Shown here piece by piece: positions 9,027 to 17,770 of a DNA stretch of 64,000 nt. Below the pieces are notes generated by a model, which was not told where the DNA came from, made no database searches, and saw nothing but the letters and a program-made list of their open reading frames with translations. The translations under genes were made by a program, and so were the position numbers. This stretch comes from Amaricoccus macauensis (GTDB taxonomy: Bacteria; Pseudomonadota; Alphaproteobacteria; Rhodobacterales; Rhodobacteraceae): the NCBI RefSeq assembly GCF_014201905.1, contig NZ_JACHFM010000003.1:186001-250000 (forward strand). The letters are read 5' to 3'. Each line of letters opens with the position of its first letter. The stretch's first letter is position 1.

Positions 9027-9688
9027 CCGGCCTCCACGCCGCGGTATGCCAGAAGGTCGCCGAGCCGCGTCAGCCGCCGCTCGGGTGCGACGTTCACCTC
9101 CGCACTCGCGCCCCACGGCACGAGAAAGAAGGGAACGCCGGCTGCCTCGGCCGTCGCGCGGTCGATGTCGGTGTCGCCGACATAGCCCCAGGTGCCTTCC
9201 GCGAGGCCCATGCGCTCCGCGACCGCCAGCAGGTGGCCCGGATCGGGCTTGCAGGCGGGAACCGCGTCGGCGCCGACCGCGATCTCGATGCTCGAGTCGA
9301 GCCCGAGCGAGCGAATGACCAGGTCCGCGAGCGACTGGAGCTTGTTGGTGCAGACGCCGAGCCGTGCGCCGGAGCGACGCAGCGCGGCGAGATCCTCGCG
9401 GACGTTCGGGTAGATGCGCGTGCGCTCCGCCGGGCTGGCCGCGTAGGCCTCGCGGTAGAGCGCGTGGGCGCGTGCGACCTCTTCGGCCGATCCGGCGATG
9501 CCGCGCTCGGCAAGGAGATCGAGGATGAGCCGCATCGGACCGCCGCCCATGAAGCGGCCCACCTCGTCCGCCCCGACTTCCGGCCATCCGTGCCGGGCGA
9601 AGCCGACGTTGAGGGCCGCGGCAATGTCCGGGGCGCTGTCGATCAGCGTGCCGTCGAGATCGAAGACGAAAGCGGAAAGCTGGGGCAC
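9023..9688 (-). CDS. gph: Phosphoglycolate phosphatase-like HAD hydrolase
   Basis: A 221-residue HAD-superfamily hydrolase. Motif I is FDLDGTLIDSAPDI (about residue 8), motif II is LGVCTNK (about residue 110), and motifs III and IV fall around KPDPGHLL and YVGDTDID. This matches Gph, which dephosphorylates 2-phosphoglycolate. It sits between the FGGY kinase (11-base gap) and the RpiR regulator (4-base overlap). With the aldehyde dehydrogenase and FAD oxidase it points to C2-unit salvage. HAD enzymes are promiscuous, so another sugar phosphate is possible. Confidence 0.85.
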   Translation of the reverse strand: MPQLSAFVFDLDGTLIDSAPDIAAALNVGFARHGWPEVGADEVGRFMGGGPMRLILDLLAERGIAGSAEEVARAHALYREAYAASPAERTRIYPNVREDLAALRRSGARLGVCTNKLQSLADLVIRSLGLDSSIEIAVGADAVPACKPDPGHLLAVAERMGLAEGTWGYVGDTDIDRATAEAAGVPFFLVPWGASAEVNVAPERRLTRLGDLLAYRGVEAG

Positions 9689-9699
9689 CGGTGTTCCTG

Positions 9700-11220
9700 T
9701 CAGCTGTCGAAGGCGGGATCGCCAAGCTCGGCGATGGCGGGGGCGAGCGATGGATAGAGCGTGCGGTAGATCGCATGGGCGCGCCGATAGATCGCGCCGG
9801 CCGCTGCGTCGGGCGTCTCGCGGGTAAGCGGGCGGCAGCAGGCGGCCGCTGCGTCGCCGTCGGGCCAGACTCCGAGGCCGATGCCGGCCACGAGCGCCGC
9901 GCCGAAGGCCGCACCCTCGGCCGCGCCTTCGGTCGTGACGACCTCGCAGCCGAAGAGATCCGCCTGCATCTGGCGCCAGAGCGGCGAGCGGGCGCCGCCG
10001 CCCGAGGCCTTGATGACGCGGCCGTCGATGCCCATCGTCGCCATCAGTGCGTGCATGTCGCCAAAGGCATGGACGACGCCCTCCATGACCGAGCGGACGA
10101 TGTCACCGCGGCGGTGGCGCGCGGTCAATCCGACGAAGGCACCGCGCGCGCCCGGGTCGGGGTGCGGGCAGCGCTCGCCGTAGAGGTACGGCAGGAACAG
10201 GAGGCCCCGGGCGCCGGGTACGGACTCCGCCGCCTCGTCGACCAGCGTGGCGAACGGAACGGGCGCGCCGCCGGCAGCGGACAGCACCGTGTCGCGCAGC
10301 CAGGAGAACGCGCCACCGGCGTTGAGCGAGACGCCCATGCAGTGCCACTTGCCGGGGACCACGTTGCAGAAGACCTGCAAGCGCCCATCGGGGTTGTCCT
10401 GCGGCGCGTCGAGGGCCGCGGCGAGGATGCCGGCGGTGCCGATCGTGGTCTGGAGTTCGCCGGGCGCGATCACACCGGAGCCGATCGTCTGGATGACGCT
10501 GTCACCGCCGCCGCCGACCACGGGAATGCCGGCCGGCAGCCCGAGGAGGGCGGCGCCGTCGGTCGACAGGCGGCCCGTCACCTCCGGCGACTCGAAGACG
10601 GGCGGCAGGAGGCCCGGGTCGATCCCCAGCCGCTCCGCGAGCCCGGTCGCCCAGACGCGGGCGCGGGTGTCGAAGAGCCCGGTGCCCGAGGCGTCGCTCA
10701 CCTCGGTCGCGACCTCGCCGGTCAGGACGAGCCGAAGATAGTCCTTCGGGTTCAGCATCAGCGTCATCCGCCCGAAGAGGTCGGGCTCGTGGCGCTGCAT
10801 CCAGACGATCTTGCCGCCGGTGTAGCCGGGCAGCATCCGGTTGTTCGTGGCAGCGAGCAGCGCCGGCAGTCCGCCCGCCGCCTCTGTCATCGCCGCGCAC
10901 TCAGGCCCGTTGCGCTGGTCGTTCCACAGGATCGCCGGGCGCAGCACGCGGTGGCTGGCGTCGAGCGGCGTCAGGCCGTGCATCTGCCCGGAGAGGCCGA
11001 TGGCGAGCACCTCCACCGCTCCGGCCTTCGCCAGTGCGCCGGCGACGGAAGCCCGGACCCCCTCGATCCAGAGCGCGGGGTCCTGCTCGGTCCAGCCCGG
11101 TCGGGGGCGGGAGAGCGGATAGCTCGCCGTGTCGGTCGCGATCACCTTGCCGTCGGTGGCGAGGAGCAGTGCCTTGCACCCGGACGTGCCGATATCGATC
11201 CCGAGGAGCGCCGCGGTCAT
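9700..11220 (-). CDS. xylB: FGGY carbohydrate kinase (xylulokinase-like)
   Basis: A 506-residue kinase of the FGGY family. The N-terminal ATPase fold begins LLGIDIGTSGCKALL, followed by PGWTEQDP and IGLSGQMHGL, the last being characteristic of xylulokinase. The C-terminal half has ATEVSDASGTGLFD, VVGGGGDSVIQ and KASGGGARSPLWRQMQADLF. I place the start at the ATG at 11220, one base after the aldehyde dehydrogenase stop codon. With RpiA downstream the product is probably a ketopentose 5-phosphate. Ribulokinase or another ketose kinase cannot be excluded. Confidence 0.85.
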   Translation of the reverse strand: MTAALLGIDIGTSGCKALLLATDGKVIATDTASYPLSRPRPGWTEQDPALWIEGVRASVAGALAKAGAVEVLAIGLSGQMHGLTPLDASHRVLRPAILWNDQRNGPECAAMTEAAGGLPALLAATNNRMLPGYTGGKIVWMQRHEPDLFGRMTLMLNPKDYLRLVLTGEVATEVSDASGTGLFDTRARVWATGLAERLGIDPGLLPPVFESPEVTGRLSTDGAALLGLPAGIPVVGGGGDSVIQTIGSGVIAPGELQTTIGTAGILAAALDAPQDNPDGRLQVFCNVVPGKWHCMGVSLNAGGAFSWLRDTVLSAAGGAPVPFATLVDEAAESVPGARGLLFLPYLYGERCPHPDPGARGAFVGLTARHRRGDIVRSVMEGVVHAFGDMHALMATMGIDGRVIKASGGGARSPLWRQMQADLFGCEVVTTEGAAEGAAFGAALVAGIGLGVWPDGDAAAACCRPLTRETPDAAAGAIYRRAHAIYRTLYPSLAPAIAELGDPAFDS

Positions 11221-11221
11221 G

Positions 11222-12700
11222 TCAGGCACCGACGCCGTGGTGAAGGCGCACATGCTTGAAGTTGAAGTATTCGAGCAGCCCCTCGCGCCCGTGCTCGTAG
11301 CCGACGCCGCTCTGCTTCCGCCCGCCGTAAGGCGCGTTCATGATCCCGGCGTCGACGTTGTTGATGGCGACGTTGCCGTAGTCGAGACCGGCCGAGAGGG
11401 TCTGCACCTCCACGAGGTCACGCGCGTAGACGTAGGACGCGAGGCCGTAAGGCGTGTCGTTGGCGAGCCGGATCGCCTCGTCGAGATCGTCGAAGGGCGC
11501 GACGCCGACGAGCGGGCCGAAGGTTTCCTCGGTCATCACCTGCATGGCGTGGGTGCAGTCGGCGACGACGGTCGGGCGGAAGAAGTGGCCGTCGGCGTAC
11601 TCCGCCCCCTCGGGTGCCGCTCCCCCCGCCACCAGCCGGGCGCCCTTGCCGAGCGCGTCGGCGAGATGTGCCTCGGTCTTGGCAAGCGGCTCGCCCGAGG
11701 CCATGGCGCCCAGATCCGCGTCGGGCTGCACAAGGCCGTTCGCAACGCTCAGCGCGTCGGCGCCAGCGCCAAGCTGTTCCACGAAGGCGTCGTAGACCGG
11801 GCGGGCAACGTAGATGCGGTTGATCGCGATGCAGATCTGGCCGCAGTTGCGGAAGCCCCGCCGGACGGCGCCCTTGACCGCGGCGGCAATGTCGGCGCTG
11901 GCGGTGACGATCATCGGGCAGTTGCCACCCAGTTCCAGCGACAGCCGCTTGATGCGCGGGCAGGTCTGCTGGATGTGCAGGCCAACGGCGCTCGAGCCGG
12001 TGAAGGCGATCTTGTCGACGTCGGGATGATCGACCAGCGCCTGACCGACCACCGAGCCCTTGCCGGTGACGACGTTCACCACCCCGGAGGGGATGCCGGC
12101 CTCCGCCGCCTTGGCGGCGATCGCGAGGGCGGTGAAGGGGGTGAGTTCGGCGGGCTTGATGATGATGGTGCAGCCGGCCGCGAGGCTGGCGCAGAGCTTC
12201 CATCCCACGAGCTCGGCCGGATAGTTCCACGGCGTGATCGCGCCGACGACGCCCACCGGCTCGCGGACGACGAGGCTCTGGAAGCCAGGCTGGTCGTTCG
12301 GGATGATCTCGCCGTGAACCCGCGTCGCCTCTTCCGCGTAGAAGTGGCAGGCCTCGGCGAGTTTCAGGATTTCACCTTTCGCCTCGTTGACCGGCTTGCC
12401 CTGTTCCCGCGTCATCAGCCGCGCCATGGCGAGTGCGTCGGATGCGATCCGATCGCCAAGCCGGTGCAGAGCCGCTGCGCGGGCCTTCGGGGGCAGGGCG
12501 GCCCACGGGCGGAAGGCCGCGCGTGCCGCGGCAACGGCGGCGTCGACTTCCTCCAGCGTCGCCGCCGCGATGTGGCCGATCACCTCGCCGGTTGCGGGGT
12601 CCTGGACAGGCAGGCGCTCGCCCGCCCCGTCGCGAAAACTACCGGCGATGAAATGCACGCCGTCGAGCAATTTATTCGGCGCAACCGCTGCGTCGTCCAT
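11222..12700 (-). CDS. NAD(P)-dependent aldehyde dehydrogenase
   Basis: A 492-residue class I/II aldehyde dehydrogenase. Visible motifs: the cofactor-binding region VVGAITPWNYPAELVGWK (about residue 145), FTGSSAVG (about 222), catalytic Glu in LSLELGGNCPM (about 247), and catalytic Cys in GFRNCGQICIA (about 281). It resembles glycolaldehyde, lactaldehyde and succinate-semialdehyde dehydrogenases. I chose the internal ATG at 12700. It is the first gene of the catabolic operon. A candidate operator lies 46-59 bases upstream. Glycolaldehyde is an inferred substrate. Confidence 0.88.
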   Translation of the reverse strand: MDDAAVAPNKLLDGVHFIAGSFRDGAGERLPVQDPATGEVIGHIAAATLEEVDAAVAAARAAFRPWAALPPKARAAALHRLGDRIASDALAMARLMTREQGKPVNEAKGEILKLAEACHFYAEEATRVHGEIIPNDQPGFQSLVVREPVGVVGAITPWNYPAELVGWKLCASLAAGCTIIIKPAELTPFTALAIAAKAAEAGIPSGVVNVVTGKGSVVGQALVDHPDVDKIAFTGSSAVGLHIQQTCPRIKRLSLELGGNCPMIVTASADIAAAVKGAVRRGFRNCGQICIAINRIYVARPVYDAFVEQLGAGADALSVANGLVQPDADLGAMASGEPLAKTEAHLADALGKGARLVAGGAAPEGAEYADGHFFRPTVVADCTHAMQVMTEETFGPLVGVAPFDDLDEAIRLANDTPYGLASYVYARDLVEVQTLSAGLDYGNVAINNVDAGIMNAPYGGRKQSGVGYEHGREGLLEYFNFKHVRLHHGVGA

Positions 12701-12745
12701 CCGTTCCCCCTCTCGCACTTCCGGGCAGCGAGTCGCCGCGCATGA

Positions 12746-12759
12746 TATAGCATAACTAC
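12746..12759. promoter_or_regulatory. Candidate operator upstream of the aldehyde dehydrogenase operon
   Basis: TATAGCATAACTAC reads GTAGTTATGCTATA on the operon strand and matches the consensus TAGTTWWRCTA seen at 7263 and 12945. It lies 46-59 bases before the operon start, where promoter overlap is expected. Confidence 0.55.
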
Positions 12760-12944
12760 ATCACCGCAAGCCGTCGCTGCAATATTTCTCCAGGGCGCCT
12801 TCAGCGAGCTGGCGGAAGGGGGTTGTTTCCCCCATTTCCGATAGAGATTATAACAGTAATATCAGTAATATGTCGCGGCTCAAAGTCGTGAGGCACATTT
12901 GGCGCGGGCGACGCTGCGCTCTTGATCGGGCAGGTGGTTCTGAT

Positions 12945-12959
12945 GTAGTTTAGCTACTA
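12945..12959. promoter_or_regulatory. Candidate operator upstream of the SDR gene
   Basis: GTAGTTTAGCTACTA contains TAGTTTAGCTA, matching the consensus TAGTTWWRCTA. It is 22 bases before the SDR start and is the plus-strand member of the three-site set. Confidence 0.55.
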
Positions 12960-12980
12960 ACAGGAAGACCGGGGGGTATC

Positions 12981-13742
12981 ATGGACTATCGCGCGCGGCT
13001 GGACCTGACAGGACGGCTCGCTCTCGTCACGGGCGCCGGGCAGGGGATCGGCGCGGCCGTTGCCGAGGCGCTCGCCGCCACCGGAGCCGAAGTGATCTGC
13101 ACCGATCGGCGTGGTGATCTGGCCGAGGCGACGGCCGCTGCTCTGGCTTCCCGGAGCTACGTCACACGGGCCGCGACGCTCGATGTCACCGACACGGCGG
13201 CAATCGATGCTCTGGCCGAACGCCTGCCGCCCCTCGACATTCTCGTCTGCAACGCCGGGGTCGTCAGCAACGTCCTCGCCGAAGAGATGAGTGATGACGA
13301 GTGGGACCGGGTGATCTCGGTGAACCTCACGGGGGTCTTCCGCTGCTGCCGCGGCTTTGGTCGCCGCATGCTCGAAGCCGGTCGGGGAAGCATCGTCAAC
13401 ATCGGCTCGATGTCGGCCGATATCGTCAACGTGCCGCAACCGCAGTGTCACTACAACGCCTCGAAGGCTGGCGTTCACCATCTTACGCGCTCGCTGGCGG
13501 TGGAGTGGGCGAAGCGCGGGGTCCGGGTGAACGCGGTTGCCCCGACCTACGTTGAAACCCCGCTCCTCGACGGCGTCGAAGGCGCGGGTGGCCTGATCGA
13601 GCGCTGGCTCGACCTCACCCCGGCGGGTCGCATGGGCAAGCCCTACGAGATCGCGTCGATCGTGCAATTCCTTGCCTCGGACGCATCCAGCCTGATGACC
13701 GGCTCGATCGTCTCGGCGGATGCCGGCTACACCAGCATCTGA
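12981..13742 (+). CDS. Short-chain dehydrogenase/reductase (polyol dehydrogenase-like)
   Basis: A 253-residue classical SDR. It has the cofactor motif TGAGQGIG near residue 18, NAG at about residue 92, and catalytic Ser, Tyr and Lys in NIGSMSAD and QCHYNASKAGV (Tyr and Lys about residues 157 and 161). The start ATG follows GGGGGG. It is divergent from the aldehyde dehydrogenase operon and shares the candidate operator, so it probably oxidises the imported polyol or sugar to the ketose used by the FGGY kinase. The exact substrate is unknown. Confidence 0.88.
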   Translation: MDYRARLDLTGRLALVTGAGQGIGAAVAEALAATGAEVICTDRRGDLAEATAAALASRSYVTRAATLDVTDTAAIDALAERLPPLDILVCNAGVVSNVLAEEMSDDEWDRVISVNLTGVFRCCRGFGRRMLEAGRGSIVNIGSMSADIVNVPQPQCHYNASKAGVHHLTRSLAVEWAKRGVRVNAVAPTYVETPLLDGVEGAGGLIERWLDLTPAGRMGKPYEIASIVQFLASDASSLMTGSIVSADAGYTSI

Positions 13743-13835
13743 GGCCGTCACGCAGCCACCGGCGGAGCGTGGCGCGGGTCTGCCTCGGGAGAGACCCGGT
13801 GATCAGGGGGCCCGGTGAACAGGGGCCTGGCGGGT

Positions 13836-13863
13836 GCGGGGGCCGGATCAACTCGGCCCCCGC
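13836..13863. terminator. Stem-loop between convergent SDR and binding-protein genes
   Basis: A perfect 10-bp inverted repeat (GCGGGGGCCG and its complement, 8-base loop) ends 6 bases before the stop codon of the minus-strand gene at 13870. No U-tract is seen on either strand, so termination is inferred from position. Confidence 0.5.
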
Positions 13864-13869
13864 CGTGGT

Positions 13870-14799
13870 TCAGTTCAGCGCTTCGTAGTCCGCGAGGTTG
13901 GCCGGCGTGACCAGTTCGAACGGAACGACGGTCTTCTTCTCGTAGGGCTCACCCTTGGTGATCTCGAGCATGGTGTCGATCGCGGCGACGCCCTGGCCCT
14001 TGGCGTTCTGGAAGACGGTGACGTCGAGATCGCCGGCCTTCATCGCCGCGAGGGCGTCCTTGGTCGCATCGACCCCGCCGACGATCACCTGATCCATCGG
14101 CACGCCAGCGGCCTTCAGCGCCCGGATCGCCCCGAGCGCCATCTCGTCGTTGTTGGCGAAGACCGCCTTCGGCTGAATGCCGCTCGTCAGCCAGTTCGAC
14201 ATGAGATCGAGGCCCGGCGTGCGCATGTAGTTCGCTGTCTGCTCGTCGACGAGCTTGATGCCGGAGCATTCCGGCGTCGCAAGCACATTGTGCACGCCTT
14301 CGGTCCGGCCGCGCTGGCCCGAGGTGCCAAGCTGGCCGAGCAGCATCACCGCGTCGCCCTTGCCGCCGAGTTCCTTGCAGATCTCGGTCGCCTGAAGCGT
14401 GCCCGCAAGAACCTCGTCCGAGCCGACCCAGGCCTGCTTGTCGGGCAGGCTGTCGCCGTTCGGCGGCATCAGGTTGACGAAGATCAGCGGAACGCCCGCA
14501 GCGTTGGCGGTCGCCGACATGGCGCCGCCGGAATCCGAGTCGACCAGCAGGACAATCATCCCGTCGACCCCGGAGGCGATGAAGTTCTCGATCTGACTCT
14601 GCTGGCGCGAGATGTCGCCGCCGGCATCCTCGATCTGCAGGGTCACGTCCGGCAGGCTCGCAGCGTGGTCGAGCATGTTGTTCCGGAGCACCGTCTGCCA
14701 GTTGTCATCGAACAGCGCCATGCTGACGCCGAAGGTCTCGGCGTGGGCGGCCGTTCCCAGAAGCGCCGCGAGAACGGCGCCGGTCAGAAAGGTCCTCAA
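13870..14799 (-). CDS. Ribose-type periplasmic sugar-binding protein, orphan
   Basis: A 309-residue type I periplasmic-binding protein (RbsB/Peripla_BP_4). A signal peptide (RTFLTGAVLAALLGTAAHA) precedes ETFGVSMALFDDNWQTVLRN, with QSQIENFIASGVDGMIVL and FANNDEMALGAIRALKAAG downstream, all typical of ribose-binding proteins. I place the start at a TTG (14799) because GGAGG lies 7 bases upstream and no ATG is suitably placed. No permease or ATPase is adjacent; it may feed the importer at 3572-7237 or serve as a sensor. Confidence 0.82.
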   Translation of the reverse strand: MRTFLTGAVLAALLGTAAHAETFGVSMALFDDNWQTVLRNNMLDHAASLPDVTLQIEDAGGDISRQQSQIENFIASGVDGMIVLLVDSDSGGAMSATANAAGVPLIFVNLMPPNGDSLPDKQAWVGSDEVLAGTLQATEICKELGGKGDAVMLLGQLGTSGQRGRTEGVHNVLATPECSGIKLVDEQTANYMRTPGLDLMSNWLTSGIQPKAVFANNDEMALGAIRALKAAGVPMDQVIVGGVDATKDALAAMKAGDLDVTVFQNAKGQGVAAIDTMLEITKGEPYEKKTVVPFELVTPANLADYEALN

Positions 14800-15571
14800 T
14801 TGTCTTCCTCCACGTTGGTGTTTCGTATCCCGCCAACTGTGGCGTGATCCCGGCGAAGGGATCCGCCCGCGGCTGCCGCCCGGAAGCGGACGACGCTGCT
14901 CTGCTTCGTTACCGACAGCCGGCATTCGGTGAGCCCGCCGGGGCATTCAATCGGGGCGGCGCCAGCTGCCCGGATGCCGCAACACACGGTGATTCATCGC
15001 TGAGGAATCGGAAGAGAGGGGCCCGCGGCGACGCGACGACCTCGGTCGCACCAATCCCTCGCATATGGTCCGGGTCGCGGATGGCACGGCATTGATTTCC
15101 CCCCGAGGTGAGCCTCCGGCCATTGAATGCAATGGTTATTGCGAAGATATCTCATTCGCAACATTGCAAGTCAACCGTGTTGTGCAATGTCCGTTGCGAG
15201 GATCGCGGATGTCTGATCCGAATCCGGGAGGGCTCGGCTTTGTGCCGGATTGCCGGGGGGCGCCCTGCGCACGGGTCCGGGTGATGACCAAAAGTGAGAA
15301 ATCCAGCATCTTGTTCTGGCGCGCAGTGTTCAGATTGACGCCTGAGACCGAAGAAGAACGACGTCCCGTGGGGCAATCCGGACGGACTGGAACACGGGAT
15401 ACCTTCGCGACTGTAGAACTCAAGGCTGACAGATAAGATGGTGCGTGCATTTCGAGCGCGCGCGATGTTGAATGCAATTCGATCGACAGGTGAATCGCGC
15501 CGCGCGCATTGGCTCCGGTGCGTCGAAGAGTTCTGTTGCAAGTAAAAATATTGCAAAAAATACGGGGGAAC
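14800..15571. other. Intergenic region with clustered TTGCAA-like motifs
   Basis: No supported gene. The first 300 bases are GC-rich. From about 15120 to 15560 the DNA becomes AT-richer and carries repeated TGCAAT/TTGCGAA/TTGCAA words, at 15126, 15138, 15155, 15163, 15183, 15194, 15471, 15536 and 15551. One pair forms a 7-bp inverted repeat (TTGCGAA at 15139-15145 and TTCGCAA at 15155-15161). This is probably the promoter and operator region of the sulfatase. Confidence 0.45.
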
Positions 15572-17287
15572 ATGATGACATCAGCATTGGTGACAATTGC
15601 CGGACTGACCGCCGGCCTGAGTGCCTCTTTAGCCATGCTTGCCGGCGCAAGTTACGCTCAGGACGCGCGCCCGAACATGCTCGTGATTGTCGTCGATGAT
15701 CTGGGATTTTCCGACCTGGGCGCGTTCGGCGGCGAAATTGACACGCCGAACCTCGACCGTCTCGTGCAAGGCGGGCTGCAGCTCACCAACTATCACGTGG
15801 CACCGACCTGTTCTCCCACCAGGTCGATGCTGATGTCAGGCACTGACAACCATGTTGCCGGCCTCGGCAACATGGCCGAGGAGGTGTTGGAAGAGCAGCG
15901 GGGCCGTCCCGGCTATGAGGGTTTTCTCACCGATCGTGTTGCGACGTTGCCCGAGGTTCTCCGCAACAACGGCTATCACACGCTGATGTCGGGCAAATGG
16001 CACCTCGGCATGCAGGAGGGTCAGCGTCCGAAGGCACGCGGGTTCGAGCATTCCGTCGCGCTGCTGAACGCGGCCGCGCATCACTTCGACGACACCGGGA
16101 TGATCGAGAAGGCTGCGAAGGCGAGCTACACGCGCGATGACGTGGCTATCACGTTGCCGGAAGATTTCTACACCACTGACTACTTCACCACGGCGATGAT
16201 CGAGCAGATCGACTCGGTTCAGGATGGGGCGCCGTTCTTCGGCTATCTCGCCTACACGGCGCCGCACTGGCCTCTGCAGGCGCCGGAGGAGACGATCCGC
16301 CAGTACACCGGGAAATACGACGGAGGCTATGAGGCGATCCGGCAGGCGCGCACGGAGCGCATGCGGGACCTCGGCCTCCTGGTGCCCGGCGTCGCGCCCA
16401 ATCCGGTGCCGGACCTCTGGCCGCACTGGGACGAGCTTGACGCCGACCAGAAGAAGACCGAGGCGCGGAAGATGGAGATCTACGCGGCAATGGTCCACAA
16501 GATCGACGAGAATGTCGGCCGCCTCGTGGAGCACCTCGAGGCGATCGGAGAGCTCGACGACACGATCTTCATCTTCTTCTCGGACAACGGTGCCGAGGGT
16601 GAGCTCCCCGAAAACATCATGGGCGGCCGCAATCGGGACTGGATCGCTCAGAACTTCGACAACTCTTTCGACAACCTCGGGAAGAAGGGGTCGTACGCCG
16701 GCTACGGCCCGAGCTGGGCACAGGTGAGCCAGACGCCGTTCCGGATGTTCAAGGGGCATCCCTACGAGGGCGGCACCAGGGCTCCGGCGTTCATCACCTA
16801 CGCGGGATGGCAGGGTGGTCGACAGGCGGATGACTTCATCCACGTCACGGACATCGCCCCGACCCTCATCGAGATCGCCGGCGCCCAATGGCCCGAGAGG
16901 CGCGGGGACGTTGCGCTGGCGCCGCTGACCGGCCATTCGATCCTTCCCTGGCTCGAAGGCCGGCAGCAGGCCGCGCGGCCGCAAGCCGAGCCTGTGTGCC
17001 TGGAGCTCTTCGGTCGGGTTGCTGTCTGGAAGGACGGCTGGAAGCTCGTCCACACCAACCAGCCGTGGGGAACGGGCGATTTCGAACTCTACGATCTCGC
17101 GTCCGATCCCACCGAGCTGTCCGACGTCTCCGCCGGGAACCCGGACAAGATCACCGAACTCAAGTCGGCATGGGCGGATTGTCAGGAGAAATACGGGATC
17201 TACTGGAATCCCGGTCTGGCGCCGCAAATGGTCTACGCCAACGGAACCGAATACCTGTTCCGGCCGCCCCACCTCGCGAACCCATAG
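15572..17287 (+). CDS. Secreted arylsulfatase (Cys-type formylglycine sulfatase)
   Basis: A 571-residue sulfatase. Residues 1-30 form a signal peptide ending ASYAQ. Metal ligands are in VIVVDDLGFSDLGAFGG, and the modified catalytic Cys is in CSPTRS (CxPxR) at about residue 80. GKWHLG and FFSDNGAEGE are also conserved in the family. It hydrolyses sulfate esters in the periplasm or outside the cell. The Cys must be converted to formylglycine by a maturase not seen in this window. The start is the first of two ATG codons after GGGGGA. It is monocistronic, with a stem-loop after its stop. Confidence 0.9.
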   Translation: MMTSALVTIAGLTAGLSASLAMLAGASYAQDARPNMLVIVVDDLGFSDLGAFGGEIDTPNLDRLVQGGLQLTNYHVAPTCSPTRSMLMSGTDNHVAGLGNMAEEVLEEQRGRPGYEGFLTDRVATLPEVLRNNGYHTLMSGKWHLGMQEGQRPKARGFEHSVALLNAAAHHFDDTGMIEKAAKASYTRDDVAITLPEDFYTTDYFTTAMIEQIDSVQDGAPFFGYLAYTAPHWPLQAPEETIRQYTGKYDGGYEAIRQARTERMRDLGLLVPGVAPNPVPDLWPHWDELDADQKKTEARKMEIYAAMVHKIDENVGRLVEHLEAIGELDDTIFIFFSDNGAEGELPENIMGGRNRDWIAQNFDNSFDNLGKKGSYAGYGPSWAQVSQTPFRMFKGHPYEGGTRAPAFITYAGWQGGRQADDFIHVTDIAPTLIEIAGAQWPERRGDVALAPLTGHSILPWLEGRQQAARPQAEPVCLELFGRVAVWKDGWKLVHTNQPWGTGDFELYDLASDPTELSDVSAGNPDKITELKSAWADCQEKYGIYWNPGLAPQMVYANGTEYLFRPPHLANP

Positions 17288-17299
17288 GCCGCGTCGTCC

Positions 17300-17339
17300 G
17301 GAATGGACGCAGCCGAGGCGAGGCGTCGGCGTCCATTCC
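17300..17339 (+). terminator. Stem-loop downstream of the sulfatase gene
   Basis: An 11-bp perfect inverted repeat (GGAATGGACGC ... GCGTCCATTCC, 18-base loop) begins 13 bases after the sulfatase stop codon. No U-tract follows, so termination is inferred from position. Confidence 0.5.
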
Positions 17340-17770
17340 TGCCGTCCCCGGCCCCTCTGCCCGCGGCGAGAGATGCCGCGAACACGGGGCCGGAGCTCTC
17401 CTGTTCGGGCGCTCGTCCTCGCGACCGTCGGGGTGCCTCCCGGTACTCGCGCTGCCCGCTCCCGGCCCCGGGGCATCGTCGATGCAGGCGGGCTGAAGAC
17501 GACGCTCGCCCCGCCTGTCCCGCTGACGTGGCAGAAAGCGGTGCCCGCCCGCGCGTCTGTCGCGGATGTCGGCCTTGCTGAGCCTTTCGAATGTCCGCAG
17601 GGCCAGCCGCGCGCTTCGTCTGCCACGATGCCACCGGGACGAGCGTCCTCCGGGCGGTGGTCCTCATTGCGAGCATCGCGAAGGATTGACCCGCGATCAG
17701 GAACCGCTCCAAAGTCGGTAGGTTCTTCAACGCGACCGAAACCACAGGGATTCAATACCTTCCAGCCAGA
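17340..17770. other. Region between sulfatase and CRISPR array
   Basis: About 430 bases with no recognisable gene; both strands are open in places but the translations look like high-GC noise. The last 100 bases before 17771 would be the CRISPR leader if the array is transcribed on the plus strand. It is not strikingly AT-rich, unlike many type I-E leaders. Confidence 0.4.

Noticed and set aside
9691-12745. Long plus-strand frames opposite the kinase and aldehyde dehydrogenase genes
   Set aside because: Antisense shadows rich in Arg, Asp, His and Gly without motifs.
15065-15436. A 123-codon plus-strand ORF upstream of the sulfatase
   Set aside because: No ribosome-binding site or family motif, and it lies across the AT-rich putative operator region.
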